Positions 22,616 through 34,462 are shown, numbered from the stretch's first letter. The stretch: 64,000 nucleotides of DNA from Panicum virgatum (GCF_016808335.1 NC_053142.1:2989802-3053801); one strand, 5' to 3'. A program made the numbers and translations. The notes: generated from the sequence alone by a model not told the origin.

Positions 22616-22860
22616 TTGTACAACGACAAGTCAGAATACAAATGGCACCACATACCAAAACACAGTAGACATGCAAGAATCACACAACACGACTGAAAAT
22701 AATAGCGACTACATTTTAGCATACAAATCAGTTTATGCATGCTTCATGCACATGTTGCATACAACCTGGTGTAGTATGCACATATGCATGGGACACCTGT
22801 GTTATGATTACAGAAATGAATAGGAGTCAATTGTCCAGTGGACCAATTCTTCTAGGAAAC

Positions 22861-23157
22861 CTGCTCCTCAATGGTACAATGAATTGTATCCTTGAGAAGT
22901 TCACGGTTCCTAAACAAATCACATAACTGGAAAAATGGTGCCCTTGACATTCTCAGAAGTTCTACACACTGAGTGTCAGAAGATTGGTATATAAATCTCA
23001 GGTTGTGTTGGCGTTCTTCATCTCTAGCAGACATTGGGGCATAGGTGATTGAGTGCCTAGACCTAGTCCTAAGCCTAACCAACATCCATGTGCAGAGAAC
23101 AGCTACAACTGTAGCTCCCTTACGAATCATCTCGAGCCTCGCTTCAACGGGATCCAT
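22861..23157 (-). pseudogene. PIF/Harbinger transposase N-terminal exon
   Basis: The ATG at 23157 begins MDPVEARLEMIRKG, and the exon carries the HARBI1/ALP1-like N-terminal domain ending LLRMSRAPFFQLCDLFR...CTIEEQV, a strong signature of plant Harbinger transposases. It ends at a possible donor (GAGCAG|GTTTCC) at 22861/22860. The DDE catalytic part is not found downstream on the minus strand. Instead the RNase H1-like gene follows, so the element is internally deleted or rearranged. Confidence 0.75.
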
Positions 23158-23514
23158 AACTAGAGGAGGACAGGAAATAAAATGAATCAGCAAACAAAAC
23201 AAACAAAATTAGTGGTGCTGCTAATGAATTAATGCATATTGTTCTTAAAAATGTGACACGGCTGCGCAGTAACATGCGCCTCCCAGTGCCACGAATCATC
23301 ACAGACCACTACCGAGAACTAGAAAATCAAGTTTCGCAAACACTAAACAAGTCACAGATCCGCACACCAACAAACCATATCCACCCATGAACACGGTAGA
23401 TCTACTCAAATCACATGAATCCAGACGTTCAAATCGAGGGGAAGTAGACGGACGAAAGCAAAACACACAAATCAGTAGAGCAGAGGAAGAGGGAGCTGGG
23501 GGCCGGAGGATATC
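23158..23514 (-). other. 5' UTR/leader of the Harbinger-like gene, interrupted by solo LTR B
   Basis: Between the transposase ATG and LTR B lies about 350 bp without a convincing frame. Removing LTR B joins 23514 to 27583 and gives a continuous leader leading back to a TATA box and terminal repeat near 27970. Confidence 0.45.
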
Positions 23515-26500
23515 TGTGGCAGCCCTGCCTAAATTAATCCGGCTTAAGTGCGCTAACCATCACCGAAACGGTAACGAGGGTCAACACGCACTTAAAACGG
23601 AGTAATCCGACAGTGCTGTCGGGTAAAATCCCGATTAAACCACTTGAAACAGGATTGTCAAAGCAGTCCAGGGAATGCAACATTCCACAAATTTTACAAC
23701 ACAGAGTATAAAATTGAATTAATATTACAAACCAATTTTGAATTTATAACAAGACAACAGAGTTCAAGAGGGACGGGAAAACGAACGATAGTCTAGCGAC
23801 GAAACAAGACGTCATGATGAAGCCCGTACATGACGTCAATCACATCCTCAGATGTACCACCTGAAAAACAAAGCCACAAGCAAGGCTGAGTATACTAATA
23901 CTCAGCAAGGCTTACCCGACTAAGGATATACTTAGCCCTTTATCTAGACATGCAAGGCTTTTGGCTTGAGGGGTTTGTTTGCCGAAAAGCAATAAGAGTA
24001 GATCCTTACTTTCAGGTTTTAGCTTCCAAATTCTAGTTTAATTAACCATTCTAGGTGAGCATCTATCCAATAGCATACATGGTAGAAAACAATTATCTTT
24101 CATCATCCAACCAACCATATTCATCATCATCATCATCTTTCACTTTTTACTCTATGTAGCAGAAGGGTTAAGCAGTCCCAAACCGTGAGAAGCGGACGAT
24201 TCGAATCGAATTTGTTAACCTGGCCAGGCAGACCTAAACACACGCATGGGAACAGAGTCACCCACGCAACAGTTTCCTTCAATTCCGGCTTCACGGAACA
24301 GGCCCACCGCCCTCGACTACAAGAATCCACGCCACGGTACGACGCCGGGTCGTGAGCCTTCTTGCACCCGCATGTGGCCGCATGAGAAACAACGTTCAAA
24401 GACGGTGGGAAGGTATGTTCCGGCTGCGGTTCAATCCAGTACTTAAGCTTACCGATTACCATATTTCTCGGCATGTGGTTAGTACGTTCAAAAGCTTAAC
24501 CACCACTACCACACATTGCGGCCTTATCCATTTTCACTAAACAGACGGGGTATCACAAGTACCACAACCCCACCTGTAAGCCTTATAGTTGCAGCATGTA
24601 ATAAACATTCAACTCCTATAATTCTCGCGAGTGACAGGAAATCACTCGACTTCTACCGAACCATTAGCCTAGCCAACTAGCGACCTACACATACTAGTGT
24701 TCAAGCATAGGTACCTAAGATCATGCAACTAAGGTTCCAAGCAACTCCTATAAACTTAAATGCGCAAGTAGATAGGAATAATAATAAGTTGCATAAATTT
24801 AAAATAGATAGGATATGCTCCGGGGCTTGCCTGGAATTAACACTAGGTCAGTGTTAGTTAGAGAACAACTGCTCGGCGAACATCTTCCTTCGGTCGTGCA
24901 CATCGGGATCCATCCGTCCATCTTCTGGATGTGTCCACCATTCACCGTCTTCTGGCTTGACTCCAACGTCACGTCCTTCACGTGATTCATCTATCGTACC
25001 TAAATGAAATGCAACAATGCATATGTATGAATGCACAGTTTCGAGTTGCTCAACAATATAGATGTTATTATTTTTCCTTCACGATAAAGTTGTAGTCCAA
25101 CATGATGTGAGTTTGGATGTGAAACTTCTTAATTAACATCTCCTGGGCAGTCATTTATAGAGTAGTAATTTTATTTATACTAACTCATAAAAGAGCTGGG
25201 TGTGTTGCTTTTCTTTTATATTAATACAGAAAAACATTTCTACCCACAAATAATTCTCCGGGCTAGGGAAGGTAAATGATGGTAATGATATTTTAACTAA
25301 AGATTGGATTCCTTAAGATGAGCTTGCTATAAAATTTTCAAAACTAGAAGAGCTATACAACAGACATGAGAAATAAGATTCCTTTCTAAAGCATGTGTAA
25401 GACAAATTTATACAGAGTAAACTACTTAGTTTCAGTGGCTAAAATTTTACAGGTATGATCATGTTCTGAAAACCAAGCTCTAGTAAAAATATGATATTTT
25501 TCTAATGAAGGAAACTAGGGTTTTTTATTTACAAAATTTATTCATGAATAAAACAAAAGGACTAGTTATACATTACTAAAAATTCCCAAAATTTTTATAT
25601 AGCATATATAAACAAATATAATACTGTCATAAAAATTTCAGATCAATAAAACTAGTATAGAATCTTGTGGTTTTAATTATATTTAACCTAGGCATAAAAC
25701 AAGATCTAATGAAACCTATAGCTAGAGTTATCAAAATGTCCTCAAAATTTTACAGTAAGCTATTCATCTAGGTTGTAGCACTCTTTCCAAAAACTAGTCT
25801 TAGTTCATGACTACAACAGGAGATACATTTGTGTGCTATTTAATTTAATCTTTATCCTAGATTAAAATAGAAGCATAATATGAACATGTGACTGTAACAA
25901 AAGTTGTAGGTTTTGATCTAAGGATTACAAAACATTTTAGTTTGCATTTTTATGATTTTTCTACGATTTTATATGGAATTTACAAATTTGCTGTTTTTGA
26001 AAACAAAAGAAAAAGGAAACGAACTTTTGCATCTAGGCCCCTGGAATTCTGTCTCCTTCTCAGCGTAGGTCCCTGGTCGGGTGAAGAACAGAGGAGGGAG
26101 GGCGCGGCTTTTCCCGGCGAGGAGAGGCTCCGGCGGTGGGGGCCCCATTGGGGAAAGCGTCTTGGGTCGCGAGGAGGCGCTTGGAGGAGGCGGCTCCGCG
26201 GAGAGGGGCGGCCGGCGGCGAACTGAGCCATGGAGGCGGCGCTCTGGTGAGGGATGGTGGAGGGGGTCGGGCGTGGGAGCATCCAGGGAAGGTATAGACG
26301 GCCGGGGAGTGTTCAATTTGGGCATTGGAGGACCGGGGGTGGTGGTTCCACGATGAGCTCGCGCGGGGCGGCGGCCATGGCGTGCGGCGGCGGCGTTCCA
26401 GTGGGTCTGGGTGCCGATGGCCGGGCCGAGGAGCTGCGGAACGTTGAGAAGAAGCTCACTAGGGGTTTGGTTGGGGGAGAGGACGAGCGGAGGAGGGGGC

Positions 26501-27577
26501 TCCGCGTGGAGGTGGCTCGACGGCAAGCAACGGCGGGCGGCTGCGTTGCTGAGCAACAGGGAGAAGGGGAGCTCGGCTCTGAGTTTTGGCTCTAGCGCGA
26601 GGAGGAGGCTGAGGAGAAATCGGAGTTTGCTTCGTGAGACGACTGGAACGGCAGCGAGGGCAAAGGCGTGGCGATGCATGGCTCGGACGTCGAGAGCGGC
26701 GACGGCGAGACAACGACGTTCGACGGCGTGTCGCGCGTGGGAGGTGCCAGGGTGGCTGGTTTCGTCGAAACCAGGGGCGCGGAGGACGGGTTTGGCCGGG
26801 GGCGCGACGCGTGGGACGGCCGGTGGCAGTGACGACGACGAGGCGACGGCGTTCGACGGCGAACGGCGTCACTGCAGGAACAGAGAAGGGAGATGGAGCG
26901 AGGGCAAAATCGTAAATAAAGCAAAGTTCAAAACTCCCGTTTGAAAACTCAAATTTTCTCCTTCTACATGGCCTCAAATGAAAAACTTTTGAATACCAAA
27001 CTTGCTTAGAATTTCGAGATCTACAACTTTCGTTTTAGGAAAAAGTTCATTTGAAGCTTCGTTTGAAAGATAAAATTTAAAACTTGAGTACATTTGAAAA
27101 CATCGTATACGCTTCGGAAATCACATTTTTCTCCCATTTTTGTGTAGCAACTCGAAAAACTTTGAACACGAAAGTTGTTCGTCTTTTGAAAACCTATAAC
27201 TTTTGTTCTGGACAAAAATTCATTTGAGCTATATTTTAGAAATTATTTTCAAAGCAGTTTAGTTTGAAATTTGACAGATAATTTAAATCTTTGAACACTA
27301 CGGTTCAAAGGACCTGTCATTTTATGTTCAAACTTTTATTTTCTCTCTTTGACTTCAACAAGACTTTGATTTAACATGATTTTAGAGAGACGCCTATTCG
27401 CTTTCATATGTAGACTTACATTAGTTTAAAAATTATTTACGGTTTCTAACCTATGCATCTATACACATACACATGCATGCACACATAAATGTATTCGATT
27501 CCATTTTCTTGGTTGATTATGCATGATATCATATTTAATATTGCTTGCTTAGCATTTTAAAACTCTGGGATGTCACA
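23515..27577 (-). mobile_element. Solo LTR B (4063 bp) with TSD ATATC
   Basis: Minus-strand start TGTGACATCCC (27577), end CTGCCACA (23515). TSD ATATC is at 23510-23514 and 27578-27582. Colinear with solo LTR A: the shared 3' part with a 'GCACTTAAGCCGG'-like block, the 'CCACCACTACCACAC' block at 24500-24516, the GGCAAGCCCCGG site and a GC-rich stretch at 26050-26900. No internal retrotransposon genes. Large open frames at 25969-26980 on both strands arise from GC bias and are not called. Confidence 0.9.
23793..24999 (-). other. Two exon-like segments inside solo LTR B, first one broken
   Basis: On the minus strand exon 24999-24831 follows TTTAG, begins in the same split-codon phase as in LTR A, and is acidic, but it has an in-frame TAA about 30 bases before the GC donor (CCAG|GCAAGC) and its length is one base off the phase. 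The terminal exon 23860-23793 follows TTTTTCAG and is open for 21 codons to TAG in the conserved phase. This copy looks decayed. Confidence 0.4.
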
Positions 27578-27973
27578 ATATCAACATTACCGCCGGAGAG
27601 CTCGGGCCAAGCGGGGGTGCGAGCTCGGCGTCGGAGATCTATGTGGGAGGAGAGCGGGAGAGAGGAGCGAGGAACGAACCCTAGGCGGTCGCCAATGAAC
27701 AGTTCAACCAGGCGGTAACCCTAGCGGCGTGTTCCGGTTATATACGATGCCTCCCACCTGCACCCGTGGAGCCACCACCAGGCCAAAGCGTCAGCAAGAC
27801 GGAGCCAGGCTAAGCCCATGCGACCGAATCGGTCGCACCCACGAAGCCTGGCCAAGAGGTCCTTTTTGCATTAGTCGGCCCAGGCTATCTCCCATGTGCA
27901 GGTAACCAAACAGGCCCAGGGTGGCCTATTGGAGCCTGGTTTGCCCTTACACAGGCAACCAAACGCACCCTTA
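27578..27973 (-). mobile_element. Terminal region and promoter of the PIF/Harbinger-like element
   Basis: The minus strand starts GGGTGCGTTTGGTTGCCTG at 27970, a typical Harbinger-like terminal sequence, flanked by TTA (27971-27973), the usual 3-bp target. A TATA box (TATATAAC) lies at about 27738-27745, followed by a GC-rich leader that continues across solo LTR B. The other terminus was not found: the left side of the locus is cut at 17320. Confidence 0.6.
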
Positions 27974-28560
27974 TATGCAGGCTTCCCAACTGCCGTTTTC
28001 TGCCCAGGCCGTGCCACCTCATGATCATCTCAGTAACGTCTCAATGAACACCTGTATCTTGGTAATGGCACTGTACTTGTCCTTGAATTCTCGAAATTCA
28101 CTCAGAAAAACGAATTGATAAAGAGATGACTAAGGACAAGCATGTCAAGGGGCAAGAAACTAAGAAAGAAACAAATACAATCAAATACCACACAATCTCT
28201 CCCAATCATGAGGCAAGCAGTTCAGTAGGTATATTGCAATCAATGTTTCAAAAATACATTGTGCACTAAATCAGTTCCAGCAGAACGATCCTCTAACATA
28301 TTAAAAAATACACTGTGCACCACATCACGTTTGTTGGCACTCCTGTTACGTCACTGCTGTCACTGCTCTGGAACTGCGTTGTGAAGGTCCAACACAAGGG
28401 TGTCCGCCCCACTTTGGGCCCAAGGCGAGAGGAGAGAGGGCATGTATGATTGTATGAATCAGCAAGCTCTGAACTCTAATGTGACCTCGTCAATTCATCT
28501 CTCTGATCCCCGATTCTTTGCTTCTTTCCACTGTTCTATCCATTACCATAACAATTGGTA
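27974..28560. other. Intergenic, possible old Copia LTR end with decayed PBS
   Basis: Mostly featureless. At 28540-28575 the pattern CCATAACA followed by TGGTATTAGATTC resembles an LTR end plus a tRNA-Met PBS with C-to-T changes, so 28370-28551 may be an old LTR remnant. No LTR start or partner was found. Confidence 0.3.
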
Positions 28561-29284
28561 TTAGATTCATTCAATTCCGGACTATTTCAATCTACGAGTT
28601 GTATTGCATTGATTCCATTTTGCAAACAGATTTGGTTTGGTGATTCGAGTTCTCTTGGGAGAATTCATAGCCTGCAATTCTTATCCACTCGAAATATCAA
28701 AAACTTTGAATCAAATTCAAATAAATTCAAAATAATTTTATAAATAATTGATACAATTTTATTTGAATTATATCTATTTCATCATGCATCACAAATACAT
28801 ATAACAACAAAGAAATAGTGCAACATATCATAAGATATTGCACATATTGTAAACAACGTATTCTGAGCAAATTTACAGTGAAATCTGATTTACGAGCAAT
28901 CTTGGGCCAGTTTGGTGTGGGAATTGGGCCAGTTTGGGCTAGTTTGGTGCTGGAGCCGAATGTGGCTGGAAAAATTTAATCGGCATGTATTTTTCTTGCC
29001 CCCACCATAATAGTGAAATTTCAGATTTCTCGCATGAACCTTGATGGGACACTATCCGGCCGTACCTGCATCACTAGCGGATTGGAGCTTCTTCTCTACA
29101 TTTGTCACCAGCGAAAGCGAGACCTCATGATGCTCCTTGTCCTCCCTCGGATATCCCTGTGGAAACAAGAAACAGGGTCAGCTTCCAACAAATTGCCATA
29201 GTGAATTTTGTTAACAGGCTTTGATTTTCAAATTGATGCGAGAATTAAGATTGTTAATAAATATAGAATGTCAATCACTTAAGC
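28561..29284. other. Intergenic stretch without recognised feature
   Basis: AT-rich sequence with short frames only. Nothing recognised. Confidence 0.4.
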
Positions 29285-29296
29285 GTTGTGAACTAT

Positions 29297-29610
29297 TTTT
29301 TTGAAGCAGATGGAAGGAGCTCTACCTTTCAATTAAAAAGGAATAGAAGTTTTAAATACAAGAAAGGTTAGCCAAACTACCCCAGATGACTAACCTATCC
29401 AACTACCGCGGCACAGCACAACACTACAATGAGTCATCGTTACCGAGCTAGTTAAAGAAGCCAGCAACTCCGACTTTTCGAAACAAAACTTAAACAACCA
29501 CACCGGGCAGACTGGCAAAAGATCGAGTTCACCTAGGTCATCGTGGCTGAGCTCAAACGCAGCACAAAGAGCAACTCCGATTTCCAACCGCGAACCAAGG
29601 CCCCACTCCG
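29297..29610 (-). mobile_element. 5'-truncated LINE insertion (314 bp) with 12-bp TSD
   Basis: Poly(T) at 29297 (the A-tail on the minus strand) is followed by a LINE-like 3' UTR. The target GTTGTGAACTAT is duplicated perfectly at 29285-29296 and 29611-29622. Too short to carry coding domains. Confidence 0.8.
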
Positions 29611-29622
29611 GTTGTGAACTAT

Positions 29623-30555
29623 GCTGATTGTAGTGTTGTAAATTAAGATTACTTATTACTGTTAATTTGAGACCATATAACTAACATTGTAATGAGAGGA
29701 TATCACAACCAAAGTACAAATGTTATTGGAAAGCCTTTATTGGGATGCATACACTTATACTGAAACAACATCAATAAAGTAAGGCAAGTACAACATTAGA
29801 ATTTCCAAATTGACACAATAATCACTGTCCTATTGACAATAAATATTTAATCATTTTAATCCATATTGAACCACATTAATCTCGATATACATCAATTTAC
29901 AATCTCAAATCAAACTTCAGTTACAACAAAGTTGGCTTCTACTCTAAACCTTGGCTTATGACAATCATAAATGATCTAACTGTTGCAAGTAGGGGCAGAT
30001 CTAAAGGGGGGCTAGGGGGCCTCCCCAAGATTCATAGATACCCCCCTAAGCCTCCCTTTAATTTTGGCATGAAATAATGAAGAAGAAGATGTGAGGAAGA
30101 AGAAGAGAAGGGGAGGAAGAAGAAGATAATAGATATGAGCCCCATCTAAATATTGAGACTAGATTGGCCACTGGCAGGTAGCTATAACTGTTGTAGGTGG
30201 CCAAACAAATGGAAAGTAAAATGAACTGGCACGTTGAATGTTTGTCTTGACAGCGGCGGCAGTGGAGTAGAAGCATGGGGGAATGTTAATCACATATCTT
30301 CCTCCGTCACAGTAGGAGCTGATGGTGGCACTAGCGGATACAAGATGACCACCAAGGCATCAAAGTACACAAATCGATCTCCACCACTAATAAACCTCTG
30401 AACGAAGAAATTGATTATCTGAAAAAGAAAATAAACTTGAAATATTTGGCTGTTCAGATCATTTATGTCACAAGCAAGACTGAAAGTTGTTGAGGGTCTG
30501 ACTGAGTGTCCCAAATACATCCAGTGCCACTACTTAGAAAGGTTCATTCGGTTCA
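29623..30555. other. Intergenic stretch; MITE-like GC motif near 30000
   Basis: AT-rich, no gene. At 29994-30060 a GGGGCAGATCTA..GGGGGGCTAGGGGG motif resembles the insertion at 22518-22570 and hAT MITE ends. A GAAGAAGAAG-rich stretch lies at 30077-30127. Confidence 0.35.
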
Positions 30556-30910
30556 ACAAGGCATACCTGGCTCTGCTCCCGAAGAAGGACCCTGCCTTGC
30601 ACCCTAGCTAAGGATTACCGGCCAATCTCCCTACAAAACTGCATCATGAAGATCTGCACAAAAGGCATGACCTTCAGATTGCAACTGTGCTGTTCCCTCT
30701 CTAGTCCACTGTGACCAAATAAGTTCCTTGAAAGGGAGAAGCATAGCTGAAAACTTCATTTATGCTGCTGACATTGTGCAAGCATGACATAAACAGGCCC
30801 CGGCCATAGCTCCTAAGCTTGATTTCAGAAAGGCCTTTGATTCAGTCAGCTGGCAAGCTCTTGATGATATTTTGGTAGCCAAGGGTTTTTCCGAGTGTGC
30901 TCCGATCCCC
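30556..30910 (+). pseudogene. L1-type LINE reverse transcriptase remnant
   Basis: Fragments in shifting plus-strand frames match L1 RT order: LLPKKD, YRPISLQNC.MKI, a KGEA/ENF region, and LDF-KAFDSVSWQ near 30820-30860. Several stops and frameshifts interrupt it. The catalytic YADD region is absent. Confidence 0.7.
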
Positions 30911-31216
30911 AAACATCACAAAACTTTGCATTGACAACCTTGCATCAATATATTGTTATTTTAACCGATGCATAATATATGTCCAGGCCGGCACCTTGCC
31001 TGCCGTATTTTCTCATAAAAAAAGAAAGCTTCATTCACGAAATTATATATGGTACTGTCTTCACCATCGTGAATGATGCATTATCACAAACAGTTTTTTT
31101 TTTTTGAAATGACCCAATTTGTGACAACCACACACGTGCAATAATCTTGAGGGTTCGATTCCAAATAAACCATCAGCGGTGCATTACAAATGACTATAAA
31201 TATCTAAATGTTAGTG

Positions 31217-32243
31217 GTAACTCCAACAGTTTCCCATCTCACTTCCTTATCCTTATTTTTTTGGAAAAAGTGAAAAAAACATTCTCCAATAATTTTCTAT
31301 CTCAATTTCCCATCTTCTAACAATTGGCAAATCCAGCTCTCCCGTGCGTAAAAATACGCATGCCATCGCACCTCCCGATCCCGTTTTTCGTCGCGAACTT
31401 CTTTCTGCGCCCAGGTGCCGCTCGCGCCGCACTTCTCCTTCACCGGCCGGGATCTCGGCCAGATGAGCCCCGCGAGCGCCGCGAAGGTCCGCTGCACCTG
31501 CAGGCTTCTTAATCCTGTCGGCGTCGGCGCTGACCCTGTCGACTCCGGGGAGTAGCGCGGCATCGTCGGGGAGATGGCGGCCTACCGGAAGGGCGAGGTG
31601 GCGTACGCCATGACGCTAGCGTGGACAGCCGTCTCGTGGGCTCGTGGCAGCTCTACACGATGGGGTTCATGGGGCTGGTCCTGGCACCAACGGGATCAGG
31701 CAGCAGGGGCATCGCCGCCTCCCCTTTTGGGCTTCCGCCCTCCGCACGGACCGCGACCTCACCCCGGGCGGCGCCGTGCGCAGGAACGCCAGCAGCAGGC
31801 ACGCGGCGGCCGCAAGGTTCACGGAGAAGGCCGCGGGCCCCTCCTGGCTCCTGCTCGAGGAGGAGGACATGGCCGTGGTGGTGGCGGCGGCCTCTACAGA
31901 AAGCGCTCCCCTTTCTCCGACGCTGCCAATCTCTACTTCCGGAGCTCTACGTCGTGCACTTCCGTGGCCGACTTTCTCGTCTCCTACGTCGCCTCCGCCG
32001 GCCGCGCGTGGGCGCTGCACTGGGGACACCACCTCGCCACATCCTTCCGGGACCTCCACGCTGAGCTCGCCGCCATGGTTGCCTGCGCAAGGGACATATA
32101 GTGCCGGCCACATTTTTTTATTGTTGGGGAAATAAAATGAGAAACTGTTGGAAATAGATATTTTTTTCCTCTCCCCATATTTATTTGCGGAGTTGGCAAA
32201 TATTAAATTTTAGAGAGAAAATATAAGGAACTCTTGGAGATAC
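31217..32243 (+). mobile_element. TIR element carrying GC-rich gene-like fragments (Pack-type, perhaps hAT)
   Basis: Imperfect inverted ends GTAACTCCAACAGTTTCC (31217) and, on the minus strand, GTATCTCCAAGAGTTCC (32243) enclose about 1 kb. Flanks TGTTAGTG (31209-31216) and TGGTAGTA (32244-32251) agree at 6 of 8 bases, as expected for an old 8-bp hAT duplication. AT-rich ends frame a GC-rich core (31380-32100) with overlapping frames, e.g. 31574-32101. No protein family is recognised. The core looks like captured exon sequence. Confidence 0.5.
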
Positions 32244-32605
32244 TGGTAGTAGTTATTATCATCAATAGCTTTATAGACAAATAGTCAATTCCAGGCACTC
32301 TTGATCTGTACACAAAACCCATATATTAATAGTTTTTTGTGGATGTGGTATCTTCGATGACAATGCAATGCAACTTTTAGTCCCATTCATGTGCTTCCAC
32401 AGATTAGACTATTTTCGTCCCTTCCTAGCAGCTAGCTAGTCTGCTGAATTTTTGACGGCCGGCGTGCCTAACTCTATATGTATAGTATTATTATATATAG
32501 GTGTGCTAGGATATGATCCTTTCACAGACTGTAGAGGAGCATTGTAACAGTAAAGCTCCAGGCCGGTTTGATCAATAATAATTAAGAGTAGTGAATAATC
32601 AATAT

Positions 32606-34173
32606 ATGATGCAACCGCCGCAGGTGGAGGCGGCGGAGGGACTGTCGGCGTCGTCACCGGCGCCGGCGGCGAAGCCAGGAGGGCTCCTCCGCTGCAACTC
32701 CCCACTGGCGCAGGTGTGCCTAATAGGCCTGGTATGCTTCTGCTTGCCCGGCATGTACAGCGCGCTCAACGGCCTTGGCGGCGGCGGGCAGGCGGACCAC
32801 ACCGTCGCCGATAACGCCAACACCGCCCTCTACTCCTGCTTCGCCGTCTTCGGCGTCCTCGGCGGCGCGATCCACAACCTCCTGGGCCCGCGCACGACGC
32901 TCTTCCTGGGCTCCCTCACCTACCCGCTCTACGTGGCATCCTTCCTCTACTACAACCACCGGCCCGGGTCCCAGGTGTTCCCCGTCGTCGCCGGCGCGCT
33001 CCTCGGCGTGGGCGCGGGGCTCCTCTGGGCGGCGCAGGGCGCCATCATGACCTCCTACCCGCCGCCCAGCCGCCGGGGCACCTACATCTCCCTCTTCTGG
33101 TGCCTCTTCAGCCTCGGCAGCGCCCTCGGCGGGCTCCTCCCCCTGTCGCTCAACTACCGCCGCGGGAGCAAGCAGGTCGCCGCCGCCGCCAGCGTCAACG
33201 ACGGCACCTACATCGCCTTCATGGCCGTGATGTTCGTCGGCGTGGCGCTCACCCTCCTCTTCCTGCCGCCGCACAAGATCGTCCGCGACGACGGCAGCAG
33301 GCCGGCTACCGGGGACGCCACCCACTCCTCCTCCGCGGCCACCGAGGCCGGCGAGGTCCTCCGGCTCTTCGCCGACTGGAAGATGCTGCTGGTGGTCGTC
33401 CCGGCATGGGGCAGCAACTTCTTCTACACCTACCAGTTCAACAACGTGAACGGCCTCCTCTTCACGCTCCGCACCAGGGGCCTCAACAACGTCGTCTACT
33501 GGGCAGCGCAGATGCTGGGCTCCCTCGGCCTCGGATGCCTCCTCGACTTCGGCTTCGCCAGCCGCAGGAAGAGGGGGCTCGTCGGCGTCGCCGTCTTCGC
33601 CGCGCTCGGCACCGCCGTCTGGGGAGGGGGATTCGCCAACCAGCTCAGGTACACGGACGGCGAGTGGCCCGACCTCATCGATTTCAAGGACGGCCGCCGC
33701 TACGCCGGGCCGTTCCTGCTCTACTGCAGCTACGGCCTGCTGGATGCCATGTTCCAGAGCCTCATCTACTGGATCATCGGCGCACTCACAAACGACTCAC
33801 AGGTCCTCAGCAGGTATTAATTAATTGTACACATCGCCTTTATTATTAATTTGTTTCATCTATCTACTGTATCGATCGATCTTGTATTCTTGTTCATGAT
33901 CATGACTACTTCTACTTCATGTGTGTTTGCGGCCGGCGAAGGTATTCCGGGTTCTACAAGGGCGTGCAGAGTGCTGGAGCGGCTGTGTCATGGCAAGTCG
34001 ACGTCCACAAGACGCCCCTGATGACGCAGCTGATTCTGAACTGGGGGCTCATCACTGTCAGCTACCCCTTGCTTGCCCTGCTGGTGCTCTTGGCTGTCAA
34101 GGACGAGGACGGTTCGGCATCATCCTCGATCGAGGACTGCAAGGATAACGAACCGCCAACCACCTTCCACTGA
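32606..34173 (+). CDS. UNC93-like major facilitator family membrane protein
   Basis: Two exons, 32606-33813 and 33942-34173, joined across a 128-bp GT-AG intron inside an Arg codon, give 479 residues, close to the usual 450-480 of plant UNC93-like proteins. The start is the first of two adjacent ATGs (MMQPPQ). After a short Ala/Pro-rich cytosolic tail, about 11 hydrophobic segments follow: roughly residues 36-56, then HNLLGPRTTLFLG, a Gly-rich helix with AAQGAIMTSYPP, FWCLFSLGSALGG, and a last helix in exon 2 (LILNWGLITVSYPLLALLVLL). UNC93 proteins are MFS-like; in Arabidopsis a member affects K+ balance and ABA response, in animals they act as regulatory or trafficking partners. The substrate is unknown. 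Exon 1 is very GC-rich. The gene appears intact. Confidence 0.9.
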
Positions 34174-34329
34174 TCCTGGATCAAAAACCTGTGAGTAGGG
34201 GTGGCCCTAGTGCTCACAATCCAACATTTTTTTAGGAAAACCAGCAATTTATAATCCAACATAGCCAAGGAGGCCTAATCTGCGAGCTGAAATCTTTGCA
34301 GTCGTCGAGCTTCTCTTCAGTTTCTATTT

Positions 34330-34462
34330 ATTATGCTCCAAGATCTTGTAGTAAGGTAGCACATGTCCTTGCAGTTTTTGGTTGTAAGTGTCCTCAGGGT
34401 GCTGATCTCCTATGGGAGGGCGCACCGACTTCGGTCGAGGATTTGGTGGTCAACTAGTGTGA
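34330..34462 (+). pseudogene. LINE RNase H C-terminal scrap
   Basis: One frame reads VAHVLAVFGCK...LLWEGAPTSVEDLVVN and stops at about 34457-34459. This is the C-terminal pattern of the RNase H domain of plant LINEs. It lies about 160 bp after the UNC93-like stop. Confidence 0.55.

Noticed and set aside
25969..26980. Frames of up to 236 codons in the GC-rich part of solo LTR B
   Set aside because: Same reason as in LTR A; no equivalent conserved frame between A and B was evident.
32720..33325. A 201-codon minus-strand frame opposite the UNC93-like exon
   Set aside because: Caused by the extreme third-position GC of exon 1; low-complexity Gly/Glu/Arg composition and no family.
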